Notes: a model not told the origin generated them from the letters alone. A DNA stretch of 64,000 nt from Cydia pomonella (GCF_033807575.1 NC_084726.1:8928001-8992000), one strand, 5' to 3'; positions 40,601-53,090 are shown, counted from the first letter of the stretch. Program-made: numbers and translations.

Positions 40601-41429
40601 GTTCTATTTGAATCGGTTCCCGAAGGTCAACCCTCGGAGGAAGCAGGTCGAGGCTTTCACCTAGTGTTTTCTTAAAAGTGGTTCGGTCCGTTTTCCTAGG
40701 GTTCCTTCGGGCGATTGGTGTGTCACTAGATGCTAGTAGATTAAAGCGAATCCATCTATGGTCTGAGCAGGAGGCCTCCTGAGAGACGTGCCATCCCATA
40801 ACAAGTTCACTGATCTCCTCCGACGCCAGAGTCAGGTCTATAATCGTCCTGCATCGTTTGTTAACAAATGTTGGTTCGGCGCCTACATTTAGGATGTTTA
40901 GATTAGTAGTCACAAGATATTCAACAAGTGTCTTACCTCTGTTGTTACTGGCCTCCATTCCCCACAGCGGGTGGTGTGCGTTGGAGTCGGCCCCGATGAT
41001 TATCGCGAGGCCTACTCCCTCGCAGTGGCGGACCAGTCGTTGTAGTTCCGCAGGCGGCGGTTCGTCCTCTCCAGGCATGTACGCCGAGGCAAGGACTAGG
41101 TCGCAACAGCCTGTTGGCAACGGAACTTGTAGTTTAATCGCACACAGATCTCTGGAACAGAATTCAGTAAGCGGTTGTGCAGTAATATTGTTAGTAGTTA
41201 GGATACATGCCCTAGGGACGGCGTGTTCCGTGGAGTAATAGAGCTTACCTTTGGTGTCGGAGAGCCCACGTATGAGTCCGTTGCCCGTCCAGGGTTCTTG
41301 CAGGAGGGCAACGGCCGTTGGCAAACCTACCAGACAGCGTCTCAGTTGGGCCGTAGCGGCCACGCTGTGCTGGAGGTTTGCTTGTAGGACACTAGTCTGT
41401 GTCCATGTTGTCGGTGGTAGGGGCGCCAT
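40584..41429 (-). CDS. Element C AP-type endonuclease
   Basis: Starts at ATG 41,429, overlapping the end of ORF1 by 38 bases in another frame, a common ORF1/ORF2 arrangement. VLQANLQHS (14-22) is the first block, LLQEPW (42-47) holds the catalytic Glu, GADSNAHHPLWG (146-157) the Asp/Asn pair, IDLT (197-200) the next Asp and CSDHRWI (221-227) the Asp-His. All expected catalytic residues are present, so the domain looks competent. It would nick target DNA for target-primed reverse transcription in the nucleus. The frame is cut at 40,584 by the A-run shift, not by a substitution. Confidence 0.88.
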   Translation of the reverse strand: MAPLPPTTWTQTSVLQANLQHSVAATAQLRRCLVGLPTAVALLQEPWTGNGLIRGLSDTKGKLYYSTEHAVPRACILTTNNITAQPLTEFCSRDLCAIKLQVPLPTGCCDLVLASAYMPGEDEPPPAELQRLVRHCEGVGLAIIIGADSNAHHPLWGMEASNNRGKTLVEYLVTTNLNILNVGAEPTFVNKRCRTIIDLTLASEEISELVMGWHVSQEASCSDHRWIRFNLLASSDTPIARRNPRKTDRTTFKKTLGESLDLLPPRVDLREPIQIEQQVKT

Positions 41430-42285
41430 CCTGCATCTCCCCTCCCTCCTTCAACATGTCGGCCAGCCCCGACTCTATCCAGGCCGACAAGTCCACGCCC
41501 TCGGATGATGCCTCGGCTGGTCCCTCACCAATGCCAAGGAGTTCATCTTCCGAGAGTTCGGGTATCGCCGGCCTGGGTAGCAACGGGGGGGCAACTTCCT
41601 CCTCGGAGGCAGACTTGCTCTGCTCGGGGGTGCCCGCGGCTTGTTGGCTCGGGACCTGTGCACCCGTTACCCTTAGGGTGGAACCCTGCAGGGTGGGAGG
41701 CTGGTCCACGTATTTGCCTCCGGGACCCCTGAACTTGAGGTAGACATTGCCCACCCCACAGTTCAGGGATCTGCCCCTCTCCATAAAGGCGGGGACGAGG
41801 TCTTCGGATATTGTAAAAGCGACAAACCACCCCTGGTCTTGCCGCAGTATCTCAATGATGGACCAGGTACCGACCTTGGCCCATTCATTCTGGTACTTTA
41901 GTCCATCAGCTGCCTGACGGACGTCTTCCCAGGACGAGTTATATATATTAGGTATTAGGAGCCCGCACCTAACTCTCCTTGCCATCTCCGACTGGCGATT
42001 GCCGTCAGGGAGATATTTGGTAAGGTTAGGGCCTGGACGCACCGCTGAGACCAGGCGGCCGAGTATTCGTCTTCTGCGAAGACCCTCAGCTGCCCCTCAG
42101 CGAAGACAGGCTTGCCCTTGAATTTAGGTGGCCTGGCTCCCACGATGTGTTTCCTTGCCTCCTCCACGATTGCTTGGTGCAACCCGCGGAGAACGGCGTT
42201 GGAGTGTTCAGCAGAGATCTTTCCCGACTTCGCGTCAGTAATGACGATCGTCAGGTCAGACGCCGCCGCTTGTGCATACGACCAT
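41392..42285 (-). pseudogene. Element C ORF1 (5'-truncated, one frameshift)
   Basis: The upstream frame (from about 42,285) gives TIVITDAKSGKISAEHSNAV, then ARPPKFKGKPVFAEGQLRVF; after a shift near 42,045-42,050 it continues RPGPNLTKYLPD, MARRVRCGLLIPNIYN and VYLKFRGPGGKYVD. The C-terminal 90 residues are acidic and proline-rich. The layout resembles the DUF4780-type ORF1 of LOA-like elements, an RNA-binding protein by inference. A stop lies just upstream of the first in-phase codons at about 42,290, where the element is truncated. The stop TAG at 41,392 overlaps the start of ORF2. Confidence 0.7.
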
Positions 42286-42332
42286 CACTATCACCATCAC
42301 TATGTTTCCGTATCAGGAATTTAATTTATGGA

Positions 42333-42408
42333 TATTGATTCAGGAGACGTGAGCATGACCAACCTTACACGCTCAGTAATCGTTAATGAATTCGTATTTA
42401 ACTAGGTA
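42333..42408. mobile_element. Fragment of the 472-bp TA-flanked TIR element
   Basis: tattgattcaggagacgtga then gcatgaccaaccttacacgc corresponds to the left end of the element at 15,131. The rest is missing; the fragment abuts the next LINE piece. Confidence 0.65.
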
Positions 42409-42840
42409 AAATAGGGCTGGGGCATGTGCATCCAATGCAACCTTCTCGTTTGCCGCGGCGTGTTTTACTTGGCGACATAGCTGATGCCAAAAGAAGCGTC
42501 GGTCGGCCAATGCTACGGCATAAGGACTGCGCCAAGCGAGACATGCACGCCTTCAACATACTAGTTCACAAATGGGACGAGCTCGCCGAGGATAGAGACA
42601 AGTGGCGCAAACTGGTGTTCGACGGGCGTAAAATTCAGGATGACGCTTGGTTTAAAACACTCGCAACTAAGCGAGCCAAGCGTCATCAAAGCGACACCTG
42701 TTCGCCACGGGCACATTACATCTGCCAGACTTGTGGGCGTGTTTGCCGCTCCCGTATTGGCTTACACAGCCATGAAAAACGTAGTTTCCCTACCTACTGT
42801 TTCTATAGTCTGTAATAGACTTTAAGGCCAATGATGATGA
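42409..42840 (+). mobile_element. LINE 3' end with C2H2 zinc-finger tail (5'-truncated)
   Basis: From about 42,409 the plus strand encodes LGHVHPMQPSRLPRRVLLGD, then KRSVGRPMLRHKDCAKRDM and WDELAEDRDKWRKLVFDG, the well-known C-terminal block of an insect LINE RT. It ends with a C2H2-like finger, YICQTCGRVCRSRIGLHSHE (C-x2-C ... H-x2-H/x). Stop at 42,813-42,815. The tail aaggccaatgatgatga is short and ATG-rich. All catalytic domains are missing. Confidence 0.82.
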
Positions 42841-43630
42841 GGTAAAATGATGGGGTCGTGGGGTTGGATAACGATCGGTAGCGAAGAGTATCGAACGACA
42901 TCCAGTCCAGTAAAATAACCACACATTGACGATCGGCCTGGCCGGTTGTGTAGTGACCACAGTGTACTAAAAATCCAAACATAAGTTATTTTTAAAAGTT
43001 GCTGAACAAATGTTTCTCAGTTTGAGGTGCCTACAGTTTAATGTAGTTCTCCTGTTACAGGCTACATCAGGTGTTATTATTATAGTGACCAGATGTAAAA
43101 ATTGTGAAAGTTTAAATCAGTGGCTAAGGACACACTGTAGGTGTATTTAAAGAGGTCACTCATGCCCTCCTCCCGTTAAAAAGGGAAACATCGACTTTTT
43201 TCCTTTTAAAATACGTGAAAAACACACATTTTTGAGCAAAAGAACCTTTCATAGCTGTACTATACGTACATAGTAAACCAATGTGGTTCTAATCCATTTA
43301 TAATTTCCCCAATCCAATACTCCCCAAAATATAAAACGGCCTTTTGCACGCGCGCTCCGTGAGAGGAATGGTAACAAAATCATCCATTTGCGGAGACTTA
43401 ATTCAAATTCAGCCTGTTCACGCTTTAAGTGGATCATGCTGTGTTAAACTCGAGTTTAGAAGAGCTTAAGGAAGTGTAAATTTTTGAAGAAATCGCCCTT
43501 TTTGTAAGTGAAGCATTGTTTAAAGTAGATTCAGAAACACAGACCACAATTTTACGCGCAGTGATTATTTTTTCCTGCCTCAAATGCTCGTAAGAAATCA
43601 AATGAAACTTTTAAATTCTCTGAATAGTTT
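42841..43630. other. Intergenic; possible SINE head remnant
   Basis: gatcggcctggccggttgtg followed by tagtgaccac (about 42,932) resembles the A-box region of SINE-beta but no B box follows. Nothing else is recognised. Confidence 0.35.
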
Positions 43631-43962
43631 GGACCCGGGTACATCCTTAAACTACGTCCACAGGAGAGGTATGGGCATTGTGAATGTCATCCCGCTTTGT
43701 GTGGTAGGGCACAGCACAGCGGATGTCATTTCAGATCTTACAGAAAACCGCAGCCAAATAACACTAGACCCTACTCAAAGTGTTGTGTTCCTGCCGGTGA
43801 GTAAGGTTGCCAGAGCTCAACTAGGGGAGGAAGGGTTGTTAGGGTCGGCAACGCGCATGTAACTTCTCTAGAGTTGTAGGCATACATAGGCTACGGAGAC
43901 TGCTTACTATCAGGCGGGCCGTATGCTTGTTTTCCACCGACGTAGTATTAAAAAAAAGTAAC
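43631..43962 (+). mobile_element. Retroposon family D, full-length-looking copy
   Basis: Runs from ggacccgggtacatccttaa through gctttgtgtggtagggcaca, ttcctgccggtgagtaaggt and gggtcggcaacgcgcatgta to ccaccgacgtagtattaaaa, with an A tail. A short open frame inside it (to 43,862) has no recognised domain. Confidence 0.8.
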
Positions 43963-43994
43963 TTTTCCAAATGAGATGCTCGGCTTAGTGTTAA

Positions 43995-44094
43995 NNNNNN
44001 NNNNNNNNNNNNNNNNNNNNNNNNNNNNNNNNNNNNNNNNNNNNNNNNNNNNNNNNNNNNNNNNNNNNNNNNNNNNNNNNNNNNNNNNNNNNNN
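43995..44094. other. Assembly gap, exactly 100 N
   Basis: One hundred N is the conventional placeholder for a gap of unknown length between scaffolded contigs. Confidence 0.99.
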
Positions 44095-45069
44095 AAATCT
44101 ATACAAAAGTAAGAAATGAGAGTCTAAGTCTGACATCCATATTCAACCCAAAACGATTCTTTCTGGATTATACATTTCATTTAAAGAAGTTAAAATATTT
44201 GTATTGTATTATCATTATTTTGCATGCTACTAGAAAAAGTATTCAAGACATCTTTTCGGACTCAAAAATAGTTTACTAACTTTAGAAAGCTTTCGAACTT
44301 GAAGTACCAATACTGAACATATTGGTACTTCCGACTTTAGTCTCCCGATTTTAAAAAACTTGATGTCATTGGATCTCTCCTATAGGTATCGATGATTCCT
44401 TCGCCGAGCAGCGATACGTAAACGTCAAATGATATTTCGTACCTAGAAGTTCTATAATTGAAAATGAGAAAACAATCATAACAAAGTAGAATTGATTCTG
44501 GCAAAATTCTGTGTAATAATATAACTTGAAAATAAATCTATCAGCCCAATAAAATTGAGACCGATCGATTGTAGGTATCGTAAAGGTTATATTTCTATTA
44601 CTGCGTTGCAGAAGCGTCAATTTCAACATTGCTGCATTGCTGTCTTGATTGACACGTTTAACTCCGTCAATCAATTTATCAAAAAGATGATACACGTAAA
44701 TCACGTAATTATTTATTATGCCGTAACATCAACGTACAAGTTAAACTTACTTAAATTTGATTTCTATAAAACTATGACGTACAAAATTGATGGTATGTAA
44801 TTTTAAATATTATAATCGTTTTTACAATAAAATTAACTGAGTTATTGTTCCATGTTATTTAATTATTTTTAGAATGAACAGAGTCAATGGCATTAAGTTC
44901 GCCTATTGCAAATTAAGTTATTCTTTTGGGCAATAAAGTTTAAATAAATAAATAAAATGTCATATGTCCGTTATTTACAGTTCCAATAACAATACATCAA
45001 AGAGGTTTGCAAATACGTAGATAAAAGAACATATATTCGTGTTCTTCCGTCACCCTCACTCAGCGTAAG

Positions 45070-45259
45070 CGGGTTATTCCCACTAGTTACCACCAAGTTG
45101 TTACCAGTGGTAACTACTGCGAATTTTTTCCCACCTTTTAAAAACCTACTTTCCCACTAGTTACCACCAACTTGATTTGGTGGTAACTACTGGGATTTTT
45201 TTTTCCAGTAGTTACCACTGGTAAAAGGTGGGATTTTTTTCCCAGTAGTTACCACCAAC
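45070..45259. repeat. Palindromic repeat cluster, copy 2
   Basis: Counterpart of 12,416-12,606; differs in T-run lengths only. Confidence 0.8.
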
Positions 45260-45447
45260 ATTTGGTTAGCATTCAATACTAATAAAAACAGTATAAATAT
45301 GGAGTTCCTTTATCAATAATTAATTAAACGTCGAATTAATTATACATTAATTAGTTATTCGTTTCATTATAAGTCGATTACTGTTTTAGTAAATTGCCTT
45401 AAAAGTGATAAAAAAGCGGTTTTGACTGATTTATTTGTTCGTTCGTA

Positions 45448-45607
45448 TAATTGTGACGTTATTTATTGAAAGGGACTTTATTGTCGATGGCGCTTACGCC
45501 ATTATCAACGATGCTCCTATACAAATACGAGTACAACGCTGCGCTTCGCAGTGTGGCGTAAGCGGCCTTGACAAAAGATCCAGGCTTCATAGATAACGTC
45601 ACAATTA
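45448..45607. mobile_element. TAATTGTGACGTTAT MITE, copy 2
   Basis: Counterpart of 12,797-12,956. Confidence 0.8.
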
Positions 45608-46414
45608 GCTCAATTTACAATTTAGCCGTACATGCTACGTAGACCCAATACTTTAATATTGGCGAAATAGTCCCATTGGACTGAAGCCATTTTTTAAAAG
45701 AAAGTGAACCAATAAATGTCATAATCATAACCACCAGAAACTAAAGATACAGACAGTAAGTTTTTACAGCAATGCTTTCACAACCGGAATGCAACCTTAA
45801 ACACTACGCATGTGCGAACTTCCAGATAGCCCCGTCAATCATACTGATCCATGCTTTTAACATCAATCATGTACGAATTTGCGGCTGTTGTTATTTATTT
45901 TTGTACCCACATTTAGCAATAGGAAAAAATATTTTATACGAAATTGCCTAATATTGTCTGTCTTGGCTATTTGTTATTTTCTTGTCGTTTTTTTAATCTC
46001 AGATTTTGATAAATAGAGGTGGATATCTAGATAGATTCCTTCTTGTGTGCAATATTTAAGCGCAATTTCAACGTGTTTCCTACAAAATCTTCCACTGAGT
46101 TACGAATTTTCGTAACTCTGTGGTAATTTCTATTTTTGTCCCAAATTTTCCTATTTATTCCGACCAGAATGAGGATTCAAATCTACCAATTTTTATCCAA
46201 ATCTGATAAAAAAATGGCCCATCTATGTCTGTCTTTTTTACGATATAGGTAGATAGGGATAGGTGGCACAGCGGCAAACGAGCAGACGAATGACCTAATG
46301 TAAACAATTACTGCAGCCAATGCAGGGTGTCCCCACAACACCAGAGATAAATTTGCTAAGAGATAGATATGCCAGATGTTATGTCTCTTTGCTGCTTTGT
46401 AAATTAAAAATAAA

Positions 46415-47098
46415 TATACATCGTGTTTTATTGAATTCCGTTAACTCCGGGGTATGGGTACTTACCCATGCCTTATGCATTAACTATGCCATTTAGTTTC
46501 CTTAAACGTAAGTACGTTTTTAGTTTTAGTTTAATTTAAAAAAATATATTTATTTTTATTTTTATGAATAGTAATTTAAATGTTGCATATAGCGTTGTTG
46601 TAAAAGGGAATTACATTTAATTCAACCAAACAATTGAAAACTATGACATATAAAAGACATTTCAAACATCAATCGTCCGAGATAGTACTTACGTTTACTA
46701 AACTCTAATCAATATGTAAACAGGACCTAAGGTAAGTGTATACGCTCGTAAGGGCCTTATAAGATAAAAATGAATTATTGATTATCTCCGAAATGGAGTT
46801 AATTAGAATAGCGGTGTCTTTTTTTATGGTAGAGGAGGCAAACGAGCAGACGGATCACCTGATGGTAAGCGATTACCGCCGCCCCTGGACACCTGCAACA
46901 CCAGAGGGGTTGTAAGTGCGTTGCGGGCTTTTATGATGGGAGTACGCTCTTTTCTTGAAGGTTTGAAGGTCTTATCGGTCATACCACAGTTTAGCTGTGC
47001 GAGGCAGGACTGCCAACCATCTTTGAGGTCTTTGAGAAAGTTACTTAATTTAAGTTCAAGGGTGCACTTGAAATTAACGGAAAAAAAAACTGTGTATA
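46415..47098. mobile_element. TIR element with nested family E insertion, copy 2
   Basis: Counterpart of 13,766-14,450; the nested insert is 46,822-47,027 with GTCTTT at 46,816-46,821 and 47,028-47,033. Confidence 0.65.
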
Positions 47099-47778
47099 TT
47101 AACGGGGACATAATTACTTTAAAAAACTTCTTATTTAATGATTGTACGGATAAATTATATGTCCGGTTTAATTTATTGCCCGCATAGGATTTACACACTG
47201 TATATAATATCCAAAGAGCAAATCAATCAATTATGTATTTTTGCAAAATAAATAAATAAAAACTGATTTATTTTTGCAAACGGTAAGCATTAGGCACAAT
47301 ATTCAATAAAATTATATATAATAATCATACAAATAACCGTGCATTATAATATTTCATTTTCAGCCAGGGGCGACCTTACTAGGGCATTCCAGTCAGGCCC
47401 TCTTAAGCAGCAAAATTTAATCGTACACATTGCCACTTCAATTAAATTCTCATGGCTCAGTGCGGTGAGCTCGCGTTAAGATTAGGAAATGTAATAGTGA
47501 AAAATATTCAGTTTGCTGCGTCCTTATCACAGTACACTCACACTATAGTCTTAAGCGCCATAGACGTTTTTTCGTTTAAGTCCTCAATACTAATCCCGCA
47601 TTTTGAAAGAAATTCAAAACCTGGATAAAAAAAAAACATATTCTAGGATTAATTAGGTTAGGATTGGATAGGATCTGTTTTCAAATCCCATCTTAAAGAC
47701 TATTATCTGTCCCTTCCTTAGTGTTTCTGTCCCCGTTACTGTTTATCACTTTTGGCAAGAATTATATAGTATTGTATA

Positions 47779-48250
47779 CAGGATGATTCAGGAGACGTGA
47801 GCAGGATCAAGCCTGCATATTCGGTAAATTATCAGCAACTGTTTCGTACCAGTATTTGTGAGATTAACGTTAATTTAATTTTTACTGTTCAAAAAAAAGA
47901 GTTTTATTTTATTTACGATATTTATGGTCACCCTCTTTGTTTTATCCATAATAAGTGACAAATTGAATGTCATCGGAGTCTGGTTACTTTTATAAAATCG
48001 TATCTCACTCAAGTGTGACATTTTTTTTTTTCATAATCAAAGTGCTGTCATAACGGTTAAAGAGGTTTTATCTTTGTTAATTAAGTGTTGTAGGGTGTCC
48101 ATGATTGTAGATAATCAAATTTGTCCTTAAGAAAAAGTTAAATAACAGATAAAAAGCGTGATTGTTTTACTTAAATATGATGGTGAACGATTCATTAACA
48201 TTTACTGATTGTGTAGGCTTAGTCCAGCTCACGTCTCATGAATCACCCTG
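47779..48250. mobile_element. TA-flanked TIR element, copy 2
   Basis: Counterpart of 15,131-15,602. A substitution, G15303 versus T47952, lies inside. Confidence 0.8.
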
Positions 48251-48401
48251 TATATGTATATATGTAGGTATATAATTATGTAAGTAGTGTGTATGTATAT
48301 GTATTGTCTTACTGTTGTAGACTTAAATATTAAGGGTATTTTAGTTTGCTATTTAGTTTTTTTGCACCTCCTAATTAGTTAATTTAAGTTTCAGTTCTCC
48401 A

Positions 48402-48545
48402 CTACCTAAAGGTTGTCTGGAAGAGATCGCTCTGTAGCGATAAGGCCGCCTGTTGTTTACCTCTATCTTCATGTTTTTTATGTGTTTCCATGTACATTAT
48501 TTTCAGAGGTTGTGCAATAAAGAGGATTTGTATTGTATTGTATTA
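48402..48545 (+). repeat. Retroposon tail H1 with CTGT loop, copy 2
   Basis: Counterpart of 15,754-15,900. Confidence 0.75.
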
Positions 48546-49218
48546 AATCCTAGAATCTGGTCACAAAATTTCACGAGAATCGGTTAAGAATTGCGACCTG
48601 TAGAGGGGAACATGCGGACATACGAAAGCAAAATGCCCGAGTTAAATATAACGGTGACCTCCGCTAACGCTATGTTCAATTAAAACCAGTATACTCGTAA
48701 GTTAAAATAATTCGAAATTGCCTGTTGCTTATGAAATTATATTTTAAACAGTATTAAAATTTTCAATAGTTAGGTACTTGGCCGAAACTTGTTAGTAAGT
48801 AACTTAAATATTTATTTTACTTAATTATTCCCAAACTTTTTAGTTACTTCGTACTTTCTCTGTAACTAGCAAATTTGTTCACATTAATAAATTATTTTGT
48901 CTGATAATATTGTCTGAAAAAACTTTCTAAGTTGAAAGGACATCGTCTATTTTGGGCCCAATCGTATATACTTATAGTATACAGACTATTATATATAATA
49001 CATACGCAATTTATTACGGAAATAGACGTAATATTAGGTATAAATTATACCGGAATTAAGAATACATAATAAAAAGACATTATGTTGTTTATTTTCGTAA
49101 TTAAATACTTATTTACAAAGATTTGCCGTCGTAATTTTTTGTATAGCATTGATAAAAATAAGGCTGAACTCCTACACCGTTAGATTTTTTGTTCATTAAG
49201 GAGTTATATATCTAAGTT

Positions 49219-49436
49219 AAATTTCAAATCCTGGTAAGGGCATTTATTCGTGTGAAGAGCATGGATATTTTGTTCCTGAGTCATGGGTGTTTTCTATGTA
49301 TTTAAGTATTTATAAATATTTATATATTATATATATCGTTGTCTAAGTGCCCTCAAAACAAGCCCTTATTGAGCTTACTGTCGGACTATAGTCAATTTGT
49401 GTAATAATGTCCTATACATATTTATTTATATTAATC
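49219..49436 (+). mobile_element. SINE-beta truncated, copy 2
   Basis: Counterpart of 16,577-16,795, with several one- to four-base differences around 49,313-49,430. Confidence 0.68.
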
Positions 49437-49750
49437 TCTTTGTACTAAAATTTATAGAGGGTAGCCAAGTATGTATTCTAGTTTCATACTTACTGCCACT
49501 GTCTGCCATAGCTGGCATACATATTGAAAATATCACAGTCTCATTTATTGTATATTTTGTTGCACCTACGTTTAAATTACAAACGACTATCAAATGCCTA
49601 AAATACGCAGTTAGAAAAATATTTACTTGACTTTTGCAGTCAGAGTATGATTAATATTATAATATTTTCTCAATCTGTCTAATATCTGCAAGCAACGCCA
49701 ACCTTATCATTGTCATATGTAGTGAAATGAAAGTGTTACAAATGCTCAGA

Positions 49751-49815
49751 GTAGTTCATTATTTCCTAATGAAAGTCAACATATGTTTCACTTTCATTAG
49801 GAAATAATGAACTAC
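49751..49815. repeat. Long palindrome, copy 2
   Basis: Counterpart of 17,102-17,165 with one extra T in the centre (catatgtttcac). Confidence 0.85.
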
Positions 49816-49851
49816 AAACAAGATCAAATATTACCTTGTATTATATGAAAT

Positions 49852-50573
49852 AATAAAACCGGCCAAGAGCATGTCAGGCCACGCTCAGTGTAGGGTTCCG
49901 TAGTTACTCTTCCGTCACAATAAGGCTAAAACTGGAGCTTAAAATATAGTAAATTGTTAACCAAGGGATGAAACGGTACCTTTCACCCGAGTTTAAACAA
50001 ATAGGCAAATTTTCATAATTAATACCTAATTAAAGTAAGTCGTTTTACTATGAAGGGAAAACTTTTTGCGATAAACTCAAAAACAGCTTAAAACTGATCA
50101 TGTTCGCTATAGTTTTCATTTTAATGTCTTTCTTAGCTCTACTTCACGATTTTTTTTCATATTTTTTTGGACCTATGTTAAAAAAGTTAGAGGGGGGGGG
50201 ACACATTTTTTTTTTTCTTTCGGAAGCGATTATCTCCAAATATATTTTTTACTTTATCAAAAAATGTTTTCTTGAAACCCCTATTAGTTTTGAAAGACCT
50301 TTTCAACGATACCCCACACTTCTAGGGTTGAAGCGAAAAAAAAATTTCACCCCCACTTTACGTGTAGGGGAGGTACCCTAAAAAAATTAAATTTTTAGAT
50401 TTTGTTATACGACTTTGTCGGCTTATTGATTTATATATCCATGCCAAATTTCAAGCTTTCTAGCACTAAACGGACCACGGAGCAAAGCCTCGGACAGACC
50501 AGACAGACAGACAAGACAGACGGACATCGCGAAACCATAAAGGGTTCCTAGTTGACTACGGAACCCTAAAAAT
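49852..50573. mobile_element. AGGGTTCCGTAG-family element, copy 2
   Basis: Counterpart of 17,200-17,905, carrying the densest cluster of single-base insertions relative to copy 1. Confidence 0.7.
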
Positions 50574-51119
50574 GATTACAGATTTTTTACACGTATGGTG
50601 GTTCCTTCGTCGGCTGTCCGTGAATGCCAGAGCCCAACCAAGGTTTCCTCGAGCTCCAACCTATCCCCTCCATTCACCAGCTCGTCAGTATTGCCAGTAT
50701 TATAATTCAAGTTTCCCAATTCCCATTTAATGCGACTTAAATAACGCTAATAAAATGTTGCCGTGTATAAAACATTAATTCGTCTAATATTTTTAGCAAC
50801 AAGATTGCAAAATCATGACACACGCTAGATTTTGTCATTTTTTCCTGAAAATGAACACTTATTTTACGGAAAAGCCGCGCTTATTTTAGTACCTATGAAT
50901 ACTTTGTGATTAACAGTTTCTATACATACTTATTCATATTTTTAGTGCAGGTTTTTCTCAATATTCCCTTTTTATTCCGTGATTCTGTCTTTACCATCGT
51001 AATCTAAAAATTATGACGATTAATAAGACGTTTCGTTTCAATCCAATAAACTCCATTTTGTTCTGGGCCCAAGTGGCTTAATTAAATCGACGGTCTCCTT
51101 AACGCAACCTACTTATATA

Positions 51120-51701
51120 AAAAAAATAATAAAAAACATTTATTTCAGACAGAGCCCATACAATCTACTATGCCGCAGGGGCCCATTTTTAGATTTATTT
51201 TAGTTTTATTTTAGAATTAATTTAGTAAATATTGTAGTTTTAATTTATATTGTGTTTTTATAATGAATAAAATATTTATAATTGTTTGTTGAATTAAATG
51301 TAATGTCATTATTATTTGATGTACTTAACTAGCATTACAATTTACGACTAAAAAGTAAAATAAAATAAATAAATAACATAATAAGCACAACATACGGTCA
51401 GCAGTGTATGACAACATGCATGGACGTCCACCGGGGCTAACATAGGGTTGTCCCAGCGGTTTAGCAAACACGCTCAAGATGCGATTGGGACTGCCGCGCA
51501 GAAGGGACATGAGCGAGGTACACCTTTTCCTCATGACGGCCGCAAAGCCGTCTGTCCTGACTTTGGCAAACATGCCAGACGCGCTACAGTGTCGCGGCAG
51601 CCCCAATCAGCACCCGGAACGCGTTATTGTATCGGACGCGAAGATCGCTGTACGCTCTTTGCGTATAATTGACCCACAGGCTTGCATGAGTATAAAGATA
51701 C
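51120..51701 (-). mobile_element. LINE 3' end, copy 2
   Basis: Counterpart of 18,448-19,024. Here the RT remnant is shifted twice, near cggtttagcaa and ccccaatcagc, relative to copy 1. Confidence 0.78.
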
Positions 51702-53090
51702 ACTTATATACCTATCTTTTTTCTTTTAATAAAAGTTAGGTCCATGATTACGAGTATAAATTGAAATAGATGATATCATAGAGGAGAAAATGAAACTTAA
51801 GATAATTTCATTAATTATGTAGCAGTCACATAACACTACTATTGATTTGTTTCCTACTAATTCAATGATTATACTATATACTTACCGGTGTATTTTTGAT
51901 GATTGTGTTTTATTTATTTATTTTCCTGTTTACTTTTATCAGTAGACTTCAAACGACGTTATAACTTCCAGATTGTTGTATTACCAGTAGACCGATTCTG
52001 TTTTAGCAACTAGATATGTTTATATAATATTTTGATACGACCTTTATCGCGAGTACCAATCAGTGCGCCGGACGGTATCCGCCTGTCAATTCAGTTCAGT
52101 TTTTAGTTCTTATGGCATATGTCCAATGGGACAATTTTGCCAGCGTCAAGGTTTGTGGGATGCAGAACTTCGGTTGCAGGTCCCTTGATCCGGTCCTTGT
52201 AGAATGCTTGATTGGTTTGAGTAAATCTAAAACTTCTAAACAGGATCAAGAAAGGAAAACAAAATACATACATAAATAAAAAATCAAATTTAGATATTTT
52301 TTCATTATCATTTTGTAAATACAGTAGCATTCTGCGAAGTTCACTCTTTTCTTTATAAATATTGTAAGTACGTTTTCTTTTAAGTACCTAGTAACTATAT
52401 ATTATTTGCACGCATAACAACTATGCGATACATGTATTTTTAATATTTTGTATACCACTTTAAATTCTGTACTATGTCATGCATTTATTAATTACCTACC
52501 GATGTTTTGAAGTCCCTGTACGCGTGACAGACAAGAAGATGCCTAACACCTTCCCTGTTTCGATCTGTAATTTACTATGTATACTTTTATTTTCAATGGA
52601 ACTAAAGGTCTGTTTGTTATTACTTAAGCTTATATATATTAATATGTGACTGTTTGTCTCCTAAATAAATTAAAAAAAAAAAAAAAAAAGGGGACCTACC
52701 ATAGACATACAATATAACTAGACAAGAAGTCGAGCGACCAGGGGTAAGAGAAAGACATATATGACGTCATCATGACATCATAATATTACCCTAAAATGTA
52801 ATAGGAAAACGATGCAACAAGTACTTAAATTACGTAATGAGTGAGTCGCCATTTTGACTCCCTAACTTGCGAAGTATCGCAAGAGAAATCGCGAACATAA
52901 TCGCAACTAGTAGTCGGTTTATTTGTTTTTGTAGTAACTTGTAAATAAGCCTTACTTACCTATATGAAGTTTTGAGTTGATATAAGATTAGGTGATTGTT
53001 GGAATAAAAAGGATAAACTATCAAAAGAGGGAATTTCTTTATTCAAAACTTATATTATTATAACTCTACTTACTAGAAATAATAATTAAA

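Larger units (their letters stand above)
37733..42290 (-). mobile_element. Element C: LOA-like non-LTR retrotransposon with RNase H
   Basis: Minus strand, about 4.55 kb: ORF1 (42,285-41,392), AP endonuclease, RT, RNase H and a terminal zinc knuckle (41,429-37,810), a short 3' UTR, and an (AATAC)n tail at 37,733-37,748. The combination of endonuclease and RNase H puts it in the I group; sequence blocks look most like the LOA clade, which I hold at moderate confidence. The 5' end is truncated within ORF1. About seven single-base shifts break the frames; I found no in-frame stop due to substitution. Confidence 0.86.

Noticed and set aside
38041..41743. Plus-strand open stretches across 38-41.7 kb
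   Set aside because: They lie opposite element C coding sequence and have no recognisable domains; they reflect the composition of the minus-strand genes.
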